Part shown: positions 47,738 through 56,075 of the stretch, one piece after another
Layout of the letters: the number at the start of each line of letters is the position of its first letter
How positions within the stretch are numbered: the stretch's first letter is position 1
NCBI GenBank assembly: GCA_046350555.1
Contig: JAXMAF010000024.1
Location: 17,853-81,852 of the forward strand
DNA length: 64,000 nt
Direction of reading: 5' to 3'
DNA from: JAXMAF01 sp046350555
GTDB lineage: Bacteria > Planctomycetota > Phycisphaerae > Phycisphaerales > SM1A02
Program-made: the position numbers and the translations under genes
Notes under the pieces: generated by a model
Told to the model about the DNA's origin: nothing
The model's database searches: none
Seen by the model: the letters and a program-made list of their open reading frames with translations, nothing else

Positions 47738-48847
47738 CTACTTCTTCGCTGGTCCCTTCGCTCGTCCCTTCGCTCGACCCTTCGACTTGGCCTTCTTCGC
47801 GGGCTTCGGGGCGACGTGAGCCTTGGGTCCGCTCGTGCCGCCCTTCGTTGCGAGCGTCTTCCTCGCCCGCTTGGGCTTCGCCTCGGCCTCGCGCCGCGCA
47901 CGCGCTGCGGCGATGCGGGCGACCCGGCTCTCCGGCACATCCGGCGCAGCGGAGGTGAACCCCGGGATCGAGTGGCGCGCAAACCCGCCGAGCCGATCGT
48001 CGAGCGTGTCGCAGAGTCGCTGGAGGTGGCCATAGACCTGCCGCGGGGAGAGACCCGCTTCCTCGGCGATCACCTTCGCCGGCACGTCGTCGGAGAAGAG
48101 TCGCAGGACGACGCGATCCCGATCGGTGAGCGTGATACGCGTTCCAGTTAATTCTCGCGCCCCACCCAACTCAATTCCGCCGTGAGACGCCGCTGTGGGC
48201 AAGGGGTCGGACGCATGGAGGTCTACTGGAATCCGTATGAGCTCGGTGGATTCGGTCGGCGCGGAGGCGACTCGAGCTCGCTTGGAGTCCAACGGCCGCG
48301 CCCATGCCGTTCCGATCGCGCGCCCGAGGCTTTCGGCGGCCTCGCCCCAACGCGCGCGACGCGATGGCGACGCCGCGTTGCCTGCCCCGCGTGGCGCGGC
48401 GGCTTCGTCGACCGGGACCCCCGACTTCACGCCGTGCACGATGTCCTTGAGATCGAGGACGCGCAGGAACCGGTGGCGCAGGATCGCAACCAGCCACGCC
48501 ATGAACGACGTGCCGGGCGTGTAGCGATCGATCAAGCGCCACGCCGCTTCGGCCGTGTCCTGGACGATGTCCTCGGGCCCGACGCCGAGCGGGGTCCTGG
48601 TGCCGAGCAGCGCTCGCGCTGCGGCGGCGAGCGCCGACTGGTGGCGTTCCCAGAGTGCATCGAAGGCGTCGCGATCGCCGGCGGCGGCGCGGAGCGTGAG
48701 GTCGGTGTCGGTGGCGCTCGTGGGCGCCGCGTCGGACGAGGCCGCGCGAGACCGCGCCCGTCGCGTCGGTTTCCCGACATTCGTCGACTTCGCGGTCGAA
48801 CGGCTCGCGCGTGCGGCGCGTGTGGACGACGAGCGTCTGTTGCTCAC
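47738..48847 (-). CDS. ECF-like sigma factor with repeat-derived linker and basic histone-like tail
   Basis: 369 aa from a GTG at 48847, with GGAG 9 nt upstream. After a basic leader (about residues 1-45), sigma region 2 spans about 50-130: LRAAAGDRDAFDALWERHQ, GPEDIVQDTAEAAWRL, FMAWLVAILRHRFL. Region 4 spans about 240-290: LTDRDRVVLRLFSDDVPAKV, IAEEAGLSPRQVYGHLQRL. The linker at about 203-238 (VDLHASDPLPTAASHGGIEL) is encoded by a copy of dispersed repeat B, in frame. The last 60 residues are Lys/Arg/Ala-rich (KPAKKAKSKGRAKGRAK), like a histone H1 or AT-hook tail. It lies 76 nt downstream of a kinase-like gene, a pairing common in planctomycetes. Confidence 0.8.
   Translation of the reverse strand: MSNRRSSSTRAARASRSTAKSTNVGKPTRRARSRAASSDAAPTSATDTDLTLRAAAGDRDAFDALWERHQSALAAAARALLGTRTPLGVGPEDIVQDTAEAAWRLIDRYTPGTSFMAWLVAILRHRFLRVLDLKDIVHGVKSGVPVDEAAAPRGAGNAASPSRRARWGEAAESLGRAIGTAWARPLDSKRARVASAPTESTELIRIPVDLHASDPLPTAASHGGIELGGARELTGTRITLTDRDRVVLRLFSDDVPAKVIAEEAGLSPRQVYGHLQRLCDTLDDRLGGFARHSIPGFTSAAPDVPESRVARIAAARARREAEAKPKRARKTLATKGGTSGPKAHVAPKPAKKAKSKGRAKGRAKGPAKK
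48133..48240 (-). repeat. Dispersed repeat family B, copy 4, inside the sigma factor gene
   Basis: On the minus strand: CGGATTCCAGTAGACCTCCA, TGCGTCCGACCCC, TTGCCCACAGCGGCGTCTC, GGGTGGGGCGCGAGAATTAA and CTGGAACGCGTA. Closest to copy 1 at 25281. It keeps the host reading frame open throughout. Confidence 0.8.
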
Positions 48848-48923
48848 GGGAGGTGCTCCAGAAATTGGCGGGTTGGGCGAATCGCGTGGGGCTGACGATC
48901 GCCTCGATGCCTCGCACGCGAGG

Positions 48924-51900
48924 TCATGGCGCCACCCCGTCGGCGAGTCCCAGCGAATCCAGCACGGCGACGGCCTCCGCGAACGTGGCGCTCGAGGTCG
49001 GTTCGATCCCGGCGCCGACGAGGCGCGCCTTCAGGCCGATCGTGTGTTTCCGGAGGTCGTCGCCAAACGCGGCGGGGCGCGAGCGCGCCAACGGGATCGA
49101 GATCGAGACCGACTCCTCGCTCGCCCGCAACGCCTCCCGATGCCGGCCCAGGTTCGCCAGATCGCTCGAGAGGTTGTGGATGCTCGTGGAGAGCCGCGGC
49201 AGGAACCCGTCGGGAAGCTGGCGCGCCAGGTCGCGGAAGAGGGCGACGGCCTCGCTCGTCGCCACAATGGCTTCCTCGTGACGGCCAAGGTCCCGCAGCG
49301 TCGTCCCGCGGTTGTTGACGCTCACGGCCAGTTCGGGAAGAAACGCGTCGGGGTTCGCCCTCGCGAGCTCGCGATCGATCTCGACCGCTTCGGTGATCAC
49401 GGCGAACGCCTCGTGATGACGGGCGAGTTCGGTCAGGTCGACACTCAGGTTGGTCAGGCACGTCGCGAGCAACGGGAGCAACGCGTCGCGATGGGTCGTG
49501 GAGAGATCGCGCAGCAGCTCGACCGCTTCGGCGGATGCGGCACGCGCCTCTTCTCTGCGGCCCAGATCGCCCAGCGTGACGCCGAGCAGGCTCAGGCCTG
49601 CCGCGAGGTCCGCTCCGAACGCCTCGCGATGCGTCGCGGTCAGCGCGCGAAGGATTGCGACCGCGTCGCTCGCGACTGTCTGGGCCTCGGCCTTCGCTCC
49701 AACCTCGGTCAGCTCGGATCCAAGGGTCAGCAGGCTCTTGGCCAGGATCGGCCGGAACGGTCCCGGCCGATCCGAGGCGAGTTCGCGGAACTGTTCGGCG
49801 GCCTCGCGCAGGGCGGCGAGCGCCTCGTCGTGCCGTCCGAAGGTGTTCAGTGCCACGCCGACATTGACAAGCCCTCCCGCCAGGTCCGCCAGGAACATGT
49901 CGCGGTGCACCTCCGTGAGCGCGCGAAGCGCCACGACCGCCTCCATCCCGAGGGACAACGCCTCGTGGTGCCGCCCGCGCTTGGTCTGGATCGCCGAGCC
50001 GTGCGCAAGGCCGGTCGCCAGGCGACGCAGGAACTCGTCGGGGCGCTCCTTGGCGAGCTCGCGATAGACCGCGATCGCCCGCTCCGCCGCGGACCACGAT
50101 TCGTCGAGGCGCCCCAGCGCGAAGAGCGCACCGGCGACGACGAGCATGCTGGTTGCCGAATTGGGAAGGAACGAGCGCGGCTGCGTCTCGGCCAAGGCGT
50201 CGAAGAGCTCGACCGCCTCGCGCGCCGGTCGGAGCGCGTCCTGGAGACGACCGAGCTCCTTGAGCACCTGGCCGAGATTCGCAAGGCTCATCGGAAGTCC
50301 GGGTCGGATCGGCGCCGGAGCCTTGGACGCCAGCTCGCGAAAGAGATCCACCGCCTCTTCGAGCGCCACCCGCGCCTCGTCATGGCGGCCCAGGTGCCCG
50401 AGGCTCATTCCGAGGTTGTTCAGGCTCATCGCGAGATCCGCGAGGAGTTCCTCGGGAGGTTCGCGGTCGCGCACCAGCTCGCGGTACGCCTCGACCGCCT
50501 GCTGCGTCGCCGCCAGCCCGTCCTCGAGACGGCGCACGCGCCCGAGTCGAAGGCCGAGCACGCGGAGGCGGTCGGCGCGAAGTCGGCGCTCTGGATCGGT
50601 GGTTGGCGAGGCGACGGCGTGCACGAGTTGCTCGCTCACCCAGACCGCGAGCCGGTTGAGCGCCACCGAGTCCAGCGCGAGCGGTAGTTCGTCCGTGAGC
50701 GACGCGGCAAGCGCCGGCGTGCCGCGCGCCATGATCGCTTCGGTCAGGAGGTCGGCCGTGGGAGAGAAGGCCGTCTCGCCGGCCAGCGTCTTCGTCGCGA
50801 GCAGCGCCGCAAGGGCTCGTCCAGGCAGGTCGGCGTCGAGCAGTTGCCGCATCCATTCCTGGGCCCGCGCCTCGCCGCGCAGGGCGATGCGACCGAGCAC
50901 CGTGAAGCCGTGCGCGATGGCGTCGATGCCCGCGCCGTCGAAGACCGCTTCGAGGTACGCGGCGGGCGACGCGGCCCTGAGCGTGCGCGCCGTCAGCGCT
51001 TCGCCGAGAAGGTCCGGCTCGAGCCCGGCGATGAAGTCGGCACGTCGTTCATCGCCTCGATCGCCGGGGCGCGTCGTCCGGCCGGAGTAGAGGTCGCGCA
51101 GGAACTGCACGAAGGTCTCGTGGGACGGACCACCGACGCGCGCATTGAGCGCCCGCGCCGTCGACTCGTCCGGCACGCCGCCACGGAGCACGATCGCGGC
51201 GACCGTTCGCGCGGCCTTGGCCTTGAAGGCGTCTTCCCGGCGGTTGCTGCGGTCGCGGTGCTCGTCACGGAAATGCGCAAGCCACATCTGCTGCTCGTGC
51301 TCGACGATCGTGTCGAGGAGCGTGTCGGCGTCGACGGGCAGGCCGCGCAGCCGGGCGAGGGCCGCCATGTGGACGTACAGCGGTCGGCCGAAGCGCACGT
51401 CGCCGAGCTCGATCGGGGCCGTCGTCGCGTCGGTGGCGCTGCGCGGCGCGGCGGCCGGGGTCGACCGGCCCGATTCGTCGTGCGCCCGGAAATCCCGCAG
51501 CGCCAGCTCGAAGGTCCGCTGCCTCACCGGGCCATCGCGCGGAAGGGGCCGGAGCGCGCGGGGTTCGCGCGCAGAGAGCAGGTCCTTGAGCTCGTCGCGC
51601 CCGGTCAACGAGGTCCACCAGTCGCCGGCGTTTCGTGCGAGCAGGACGACGCGCAGCGGCGCGACCTCCTCGCCGTGCCGGGCACGCTCGTCGGCGCGTC
51701 GAGCGCGCTTCGCGACGCGTTCGAGCAACTGGCGGAGGTTGCCGCGCGACTCGGCCGAGTCGACAACCACCAGCGTTGGCTGCGGGCTGTCGATGAGCAG
51801 CTCGATCTCGTCGGATCCCGTCGCCGGACACGCCTCGGCGATGGGCAGGTGCTCGGGAAGGAATCCGGCGATCCAGTTGCGGCGATCGGCGGCCCGCGGG

Positions 51901-52520
51901 CGACGTTCGCGTCGGCGTCGCGCGAGCTCGATGAGCAAGCGCGTCTTGCCCGTTCCGCCGTCGCCGTGCAGCAGCCAGACGTCCGTCGAGGCGGCGCCAT
52001 CGCACCACGCGTCGAGCCGGGCCAACTCGTCGTCGCGCAGCTCGTCGATGAACCCCACGACGCCGTAGCGTGCGTTCAAGAGCGTGCCCGGGTTCGATTG
52101 GCCGGCCGGTGGCGCCTCGATCATGGGGTCGAGGATTCGCGCCCGGCGCTCGTGCTCGACGTGCACGGAAGCGGCCCGGGACCTCGCGAGCGCCTCCAGC
52201 GTCGCCACGACGGAGCGCAGCTCGATGGCGAGCGCCGCGGCGTCCCGGTGGCGGGAAGCCATCGACGAACACGCCCGCGCGACGATCGCTTCGAGCCGGG
52301 CTCGCACGGCCGCGCTCGCCTGTGGGAGCGAGACGACGGTGTTCGGCGTCGTCGTCGTCAAGCTGATGGTTTCGGTGATGAGCCCCAGCGCATAGACGCC
52401 GGCCTGGGGCCCGACGCGGCCGAGCGCCTTCGGCGTTGCCCAAGCGCCATGAAGGCGAACGTCCCGGCCGCCGTGTTCGTCGCGACGGCGGCGGCTGCGA
52501 CAGGTCGATCGCCGCGGCAA
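48924..52520 (-). CDS. P-loop (STAND-like) ATPase with about ten C-terminal TPRs; C-terminal part of a kinase fusion
   Basis: The open frame gives up to 1198 aa, but the first residues are not a real N-terminus: the end of a kinase domain (GPQAGVYALGLITETISL, ASRHRDAAALAIEL) is visible before residue 110, so the gene continues upstream in other frames (next entry). Then come a P-loop, LLHGDGGTGKTRLLIELA, and LVVVDSAE as Walker B-like, the plan of STAND signalling ATPases. From about residue 720 to the end about ten TPR units of about 48 residues repeat LNNLGMSLGHLGRHDEA, DLFRELASKAP and similar. Likely a large signalling scaffold; the sigma factor follows 76 nt later and may be its partner. 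Confidence 0.75.
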   Translation of the reverse strand: MPRRSTCRSRRRRDEHGGRDVRLHGAWATPKALGRVGPQAGVYALGLITETISLTTTTPNTVVSLPQASAAVRARLEAIVARACSSMASRHRDAAALAIELRSVVATLEALARSRAASVHVEHERRARILDPMIEAPPAGQSNPGTLLNARYGVVGFIDELRDDELARLDAWCDGAASTDVWLLHGDGGTGKTRLLIELARRRRERRPRAADRRNWIAGFLPEHLPIAEACPATGSDEIELLIDSPQPTLVVVDSAESRGNLRQLLERVAKRARRADERARHGEEVAPLRVVLLARNAGDWWTSLTGRDELKDLLSAREPRALRPLPRDGPVRQRTFELALRDFRAHDESGRSTPAAAPRSATDATTAPIELGDVRFGRPLYVHMAALARLRGLPVDADTLLDTIVEHEQQMWLAHFRDEHRDRSNRREDAFKAKAARTVAAIVLRGGVPDESTARALNARVGGPSHETFVQFLRDLYSGRTTRPGDRGDERRADFIAGLEPDLLGEALTARTLRAASPAAYLEAVFDGAGIDAIAHGFTVLGRIALRGEARAQEWMRQLLDADLPGRALAALLATKTLAGETAFSPTADLLTEAIMARGTPALAASLTDELPLALDSVALNRLAVWVSEQLVHAVASPTTDPERRLRADRLRVLGLRLGRVRRLEDGLAATQQAVEAYRELVRDREPPEELLADLAMSLNNLGMSLGHLGRHDEARVALEEAVDLFRELASKAPAPIRPGLPMSLANLGQVLKELGRLQDALRPAREAVELFDALAETQPRSFLPNSATSMLVVAGALFALGRLDESWSAAERAIAVYRELAKERPDEFLRRLATGLAHGSAIQTKRGRHHEALSLGMEAVVALRALTEVHRDMFLADLAGGLVNVGVALNTFGRHDEALAALREAAEQFRELASDRPGPFRPILAKSLLTLGSELTEVGAKAEAQTVASDAVAILRALTATHREAFGADLAAGLSLLGVTLGDLGRREEARAASAEAVELLRDLSTTHRDALLPLLATCLTNLSVDLTELARHHEAFAVITEAVEIDRELARANPDAFLPELAVSVNNRGTTLRDLGRHEEAIVATSEAVALFRDLARQLPDGFLPRLSTSIHNLSSDLANLGRHREALRASEESVSISIPLARSRPAAFGDDLRKHTIGLKARLVGAGIEPTSSATFAEAVAVLDSLGLADGVAP

Positions 52521-53189
52521 GACCGAGATCGAGGACCTTCACCGTCCCATCGGGCCGCACCACGATGTTCGACGGTTTCAGGTCGCGGTGCGTGAAAGCC
52601 GCTGTTCGTGCAGGTGCGCGACGCCGTCGCACGCCTGAACCACGAGCGAGACGATGCCGGCCGTGCGTCGTCGCGCAGCGTCCGGGGCGTGCGTCGTGAT
52701 CGGCGTCGCGTCGCGCACGAGCCCATCGCAAGCCAGAACCTCGCGGGGCGCGTCTTCGAGCTGGGCGACGACTTCGACGCCGCCCTCGAAGATGTGGTGA
52801 GGTTGGCATGAGGGTCGATCGCGCGCAGGGCGGTCGTCTCGCGTAGAATCGAGCGGCTGCTCGACGATGCGCGCGCTGGGCCGAGCCGCGCGCTGGGTTG
52901 AGCCGCGCTGCTTGTTGCGCTGCGCCGACCTCGCGCTTCGCTTGGGCGACCGCCACGGGCTCGAGCAGCTTGCGCGGAACTGTTCGGCCGCGAATCCCCT
53001 GGCCTCGAAGACCGCGCCGAAGCCGCCGACCTCGAGAATCCCGATGTCGAACGATCCGAAGCGGCGATGCTCCCACAGCCGCCACGGCTCGCGGACGACG
53101 AAGTGGGCGGCGGACGGCTCGATCACCGTCGCCGCGACGCCTCCTCGTCCGGGAGCCGAGCAGCTTTCCTCGCCGAACGCTCCTCGCAC
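52440..53189 (-). pseudogene. Frameshifted Ser/Thr kinase domain belonging to the TPR gene
   Basis: Kinase motifs are spread over all three minus frames in order: FDIGILEVGGFGAVFEARG (glycine loop, about 53030-53070), VVQACDGVAHLHEQ (about 52610-52650), then FTHRDLKPSNIVVRPDGTVK and VLDLGLA in a second frame (about 52530-52600), GTFAFMALGQ (in place of GTPAYMAPEQ) in a third (about 52440-52470), then back to the frame of the TPR gene. At least three frameshifts are needed, and the lysine of the N-lobe is not identifiable. DLG replaces DFG. Either a decayed kinase or local indel errors in the sequence. Confidence 0.65.
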
Positions 53190-53405
53190 GGTTCAACCGG
53201 CTCGATCTCGTCGATGACCCGGAACGGCACGCAGGAAGTCCTCGGCGGAGGGTTTGGCCGCCTCGGCCGCGTTCGTCCGGGCGCTTCGTCGCCGTGCGCC
53301 GCTCGACGCTGGCGAAGGCGGGCGCGCTTCCCACCTGCCACAGTACGACCCATTCTCGCCATCGGGTTTCATGCTCGTCGATGCGATGCGATCCCGCAAC
53401 CGGCG

Positions 53406-53591
53406 TTAACACTACAGCGTTCTGGCTCCTGCTGCGTGACCGTCTTGAGCGGCATCTGCTGCGTCAGAGCCAGGCAAGTTCGAGGCTCGATGGCTCACAG
53501 AGGAGCCACCGGCGCCTGAACGCGCGCTCTCTCCTGCGGAAAGCCACTCCGAGCGGTCTCGCGACGGAGCCAAGGGGCGCTGTAGTGTTAA
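53406..53591. mobile_element. 186-bp MITE-like element with 14-bp terminal inverted repeats
   Basis: TTAACACTACAGCG (53406-53419) and its exact inverse CGCTGTAGTGTTAA (53578-53591) bound the element. A second inverted pair, GGCTCC and GGAGCC, lies just inside. No transposase is encoded. No clear target duplication was seen. It lies 85 nt upstream of the SEFIR operon and could carry its promoter. Confidence 0.6.
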
Positions 53592-53676
53592 TCGCGGGTC
53601 GCCGTGCGGTCGTCGATCGAGCCACGGCCCGGTACACACCGCCGCGCCGCGATACGCTTCGCCCACGGGAGCACAC

Positions 53677-55116
53677 ATGGCCGATTCGCCGCGGGTCTTC
53701 ATCAGCTACAGCCACGACAGCGAGAAGCACAAGGAGCGGGTGCGCGAGTTCTCGGATTGGCTGCGGAGCAGGGGGGTCGATGCGATCCTCGATCGATATC
53801 GCGAGCACGAGGCGAAGGAATGGAACCTCTGGGCGGAACAGGAGGTCGACAGTGCCAAGTTCGTGCTGGTTGTCTGCACAAGCATCTACTACCAGCGCTA
53901 TCTCCAGCAGGAGAGCGCGGGGCGAGGTGAAGGGGTCACCTACGAGAGCATCGTGATTCGCAACGGGATCGGTCGAGGGGGCCGGGGCAAGTTCCTCGCT
54001 GTCTACTTCGATCGAGCCGATCGCCAGCACGTGCCGAAGGCGCTTTCGACGGAATACTCCATCGCGACCGAAGCGGATCGGATTCGACTGCTGCACGTGC
54101 TGTTCAATGTTCCGACGGTCGAGCAACCGCCGGTTCGCGCATGGCATGGGCTGACGACCCTGCCGGCGCACGATCCCGCGTCGGCGTCCCATCAAGGAAG
54201 CGGCGGCGACGCCGCGGACGAAGCCGCGAGCACGCGGGATTCCGCCAACCGGATCGCGCGCACGAACGAGCTCGTCACGCGATGGAACACGAGCTTCGGC
54301 GCCTCCGCCGTTCTTCGCGTGCTCAAGCGCTTGACGCCTGCGGCGAACCCCGACGACGACGCGATGGCGCGGGCGAAGCTGCTGCTCGCCGGCGACGCAT
54401 GGGAGGTCGCAATTTCGGTGCAGCGGGGGCTCATCGCCGACCAGCAGGCGCTCAGGGCGACGCCTGCGCCGAACGCGGCGCGCGTCGAGGTGATCAAGGA
54501 GGATGCCCGCATCGCGCGCCAGATCCTGTTTGATGGACTGCCGTGGCTCGACGGGCCTTCACATCGGCTGCCGAATGGAGCAAGTGCTGCCATTACCCGC
54601 ACCGGCGGGCTCGCGGAGCTGCCTGCTGCCGCGAAGCGCGACCGGTCGGCGATGCTTCGCTATTCGCCAACGGCGCGGCGGATGTACGCGCCGGCGCAGG
54701 TCTCATCCTTCCTGCCCGAGACGGGCTTCGACGCCGAATCCGCCGACACGATGAGGGACCTCATTCGACATCTGGACGCGGTGTGTGGAACCAGCTTGAC
54801 CACCAGCGCTGCCGCGGGTGGATCGCGAACCGAGGCTGGCCAAATCTCGCTGGTGGACCTTCGCGGGATGCTGGGCAACCGGCACGAAGCCAGGAATCCG
54901 GACAGGCCACCGTTGTACATCGTGGTCGAGGGCGATCCTCAGATGGCCGGGGCAATCGCGGTTTCAGCGGCCGTCGCCGAGCGGATCAAGCGGGAGATCC
55001 CGGAGCTCGACCGCATCACCATCCAGCAGGGAACGGTCGACGAGGCGATGTACGAGTCGCGACTCAAGGCCGCCGTGACGGAAGTCGTCCGCATCAGCGA
55101 GGAGATCTGTTCGTGA
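53677..55116 (+). CDS. SEFIR-domain protein, first gene of a conflict-type operon
   Basis: 479 aa. The N-terminal domain (residues 4 to about 130) is SEFIR/TIR-like: RVFISYSHDSEKHKERVREF, LRSRGVDAILDRY, WNLWAEQEVDSAKFVLVVCT and YYQRY. SEFIR domains resemble TIR and in bacteria act as signalling or effector modules in defence-like systems. The remaining 350 residues have no recognisable family: a linker rich in Ala/Asp (about 165-190), a helical part, and an alpha/beta part ending LYIVVEGDPQMAGAIAVSA. Its TGA overlaps the next start as GTGA, so it is co-translated with the AAA+ ATPase. The MITE-like element lies just upstream. Confidence 0.82.
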   Translation: MADSPRVFISYSHDSEKHKERVREFSDWLRSRGVDAILDRYREHEAKEWNLWAEQEVDSAKFVLVVCTSIYYQRYLQQESAGRGEGVTYESIVIRNGIGRGGRGKFLAVYFDRADRQHVPKALSTEYSIATEADRIRLLHVLFNVPTVEQPPVRAWHGLTTLPAHDPASASHQGSGGDAADEAASTRDSANRIARTNELVTRWNTSFGASAVLRVLKRLTPAANPDDDAMARAKLLLAGDAWEVAISVQRGLIADQQALRATPAPNAARVEVIKEDARIARQILFDGLPWLDGPSHRLPNGASAAITRTGGLAELPAAAKRDRSAMLRYSPTARRMYAPAQVSSFLPETGFDAESADTMRDLIRHLDAVCGTSLTTSAAAGGSRTEAGQISLVDLRGMLGNRHEARNPDRPPLYIVVEGDPQMAGAIAVSAAVAERIKREIPELDRITIQQGTVDEAMYESRLKAAVTEVVRISEEICS

Positions 55117-56075
55117 CCAAGCCAGCCGAGATTGTCCACGTTTCCGCCGAGAAACCGGTCCCCATCACCGACAGCGCCGGCAGGAAGGTCGCTGGACACC
55201 TCTTCCCCGAGGAACACCAGAAGGCCGTGAACTTCGCCATGGCGGCACGCCGCCCGCTGCTGGTCTACGGCGAGCCCGGCTCCGGCAAGAGCCAGCTCGC
55301 GCGAGCCGCGGCGATCGCGTTGAAGCGCTTCTTCGTCTCCACCGTGGTCGACACCCAGACCCAGCCGCGCGACCTGATCTACGAGCTCGACCTGGTGCAG
55401 CGGCTGGCGAAGGCCCAGACACTCTCGCTTGCCGGCCCGGACGCGATCAAGACGATGAAGGTCGAAGACGAGCTCAGGTTGGCGCGCTTCATTCGTCCGC
55501 GGGCCTTGTGGTGGGGCTTGAACTTCGATGATGCGAAGAAGACCGGAGTGGAGCCACCGCCGCAGCCGAAGGGAGTCGACGGCGGCAACGGCGTGGTCGT
55601 GCTGATCGACGAGATCGACAAGGGCGATCCCAGCGTGCCCAATGGCCTGCTGGGTGCCCTTGGCGATGCGGGCTTCGACCTTCCCGACGGCCGACGCGTG
55701 GAGCAGAAGGGGCACTTTCCGCTGGTCGTCGTGACCTCGAACGAGGAGCGCACGCTGCCGGCCGCCTTCGTGCGGCGCTGCCTGGTGCTCCGCATCGAGG
55801 TGCCGCGCGGCGATGCCTTCGAGGCGTATGTCACCCAGCGTGGCGAGGCCCACTTCGATGGCCAGCTTCCCGGCGACGTCATGGCCAAGGCCGCACGGCA
55901 GCTTCGCGACGATCGCGAGGAGCATCTGAGGAACAATCTCCCCGCGCCTGGCCAGGCGGAGTACCTGGACCTGCTCCGCGCCGTGATCGATCTCGCGCGT
56001 GAGACGAAGCGCAGCCACGCCGAATTGGTCGCGGAACTCGCCCCCTTTGCGTTCCGGAAGCACCTGCGCCGATGA
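55113..56075 (+). CDS. MoxR-like AAA+ ATPase
   Basis: 320 aa from GTG at 55113, with GAGGAG 7-8 nt upstream. Walker A GEPGSGKS (53-60), Walker B VVVLIDEIDKGD (161-172), sensor 1 VVVTSNEERTLP with Asn210, and Arg finger in AFVRRC (221-222). MoxR-type ATPases act as regulators or chaperones. In conflict systems of multicellular bacteria they sit between an effector and a vWA- or FGE-fold partner, as here. Overlaps both neighbours by 4 nt (GTGA and ATGA). Confidence 0.92.
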   Translation: MTKPAEIVHVSAEKPVPITDSAGRKVAGHLFPEEHQKAVNFAMAARRPLLVYGEPGSGKSQLARAAAIALKRFFVSTVVDTQTQPRDLIYELDLVQRLAKAQTLSLAGPDAIKTMKVEDELRLARFIRPRALWWGLNFDDAKKTGVEPPPQPKGVDGGNGVVVLIDEIDKGDPSVPNGLLGALGDAGFDLPDGRRVEQKGHFPLVVVTSNEERTLPAAFVRRCLVLRIEVPRGDAFEAYVTQRGEAHFDGQLPGDVMAKAARQLRDDREEHLRNNLPAPGQAEYLDLLRAVIDLARETKRSHAELVAELAPFAFRKHLRR

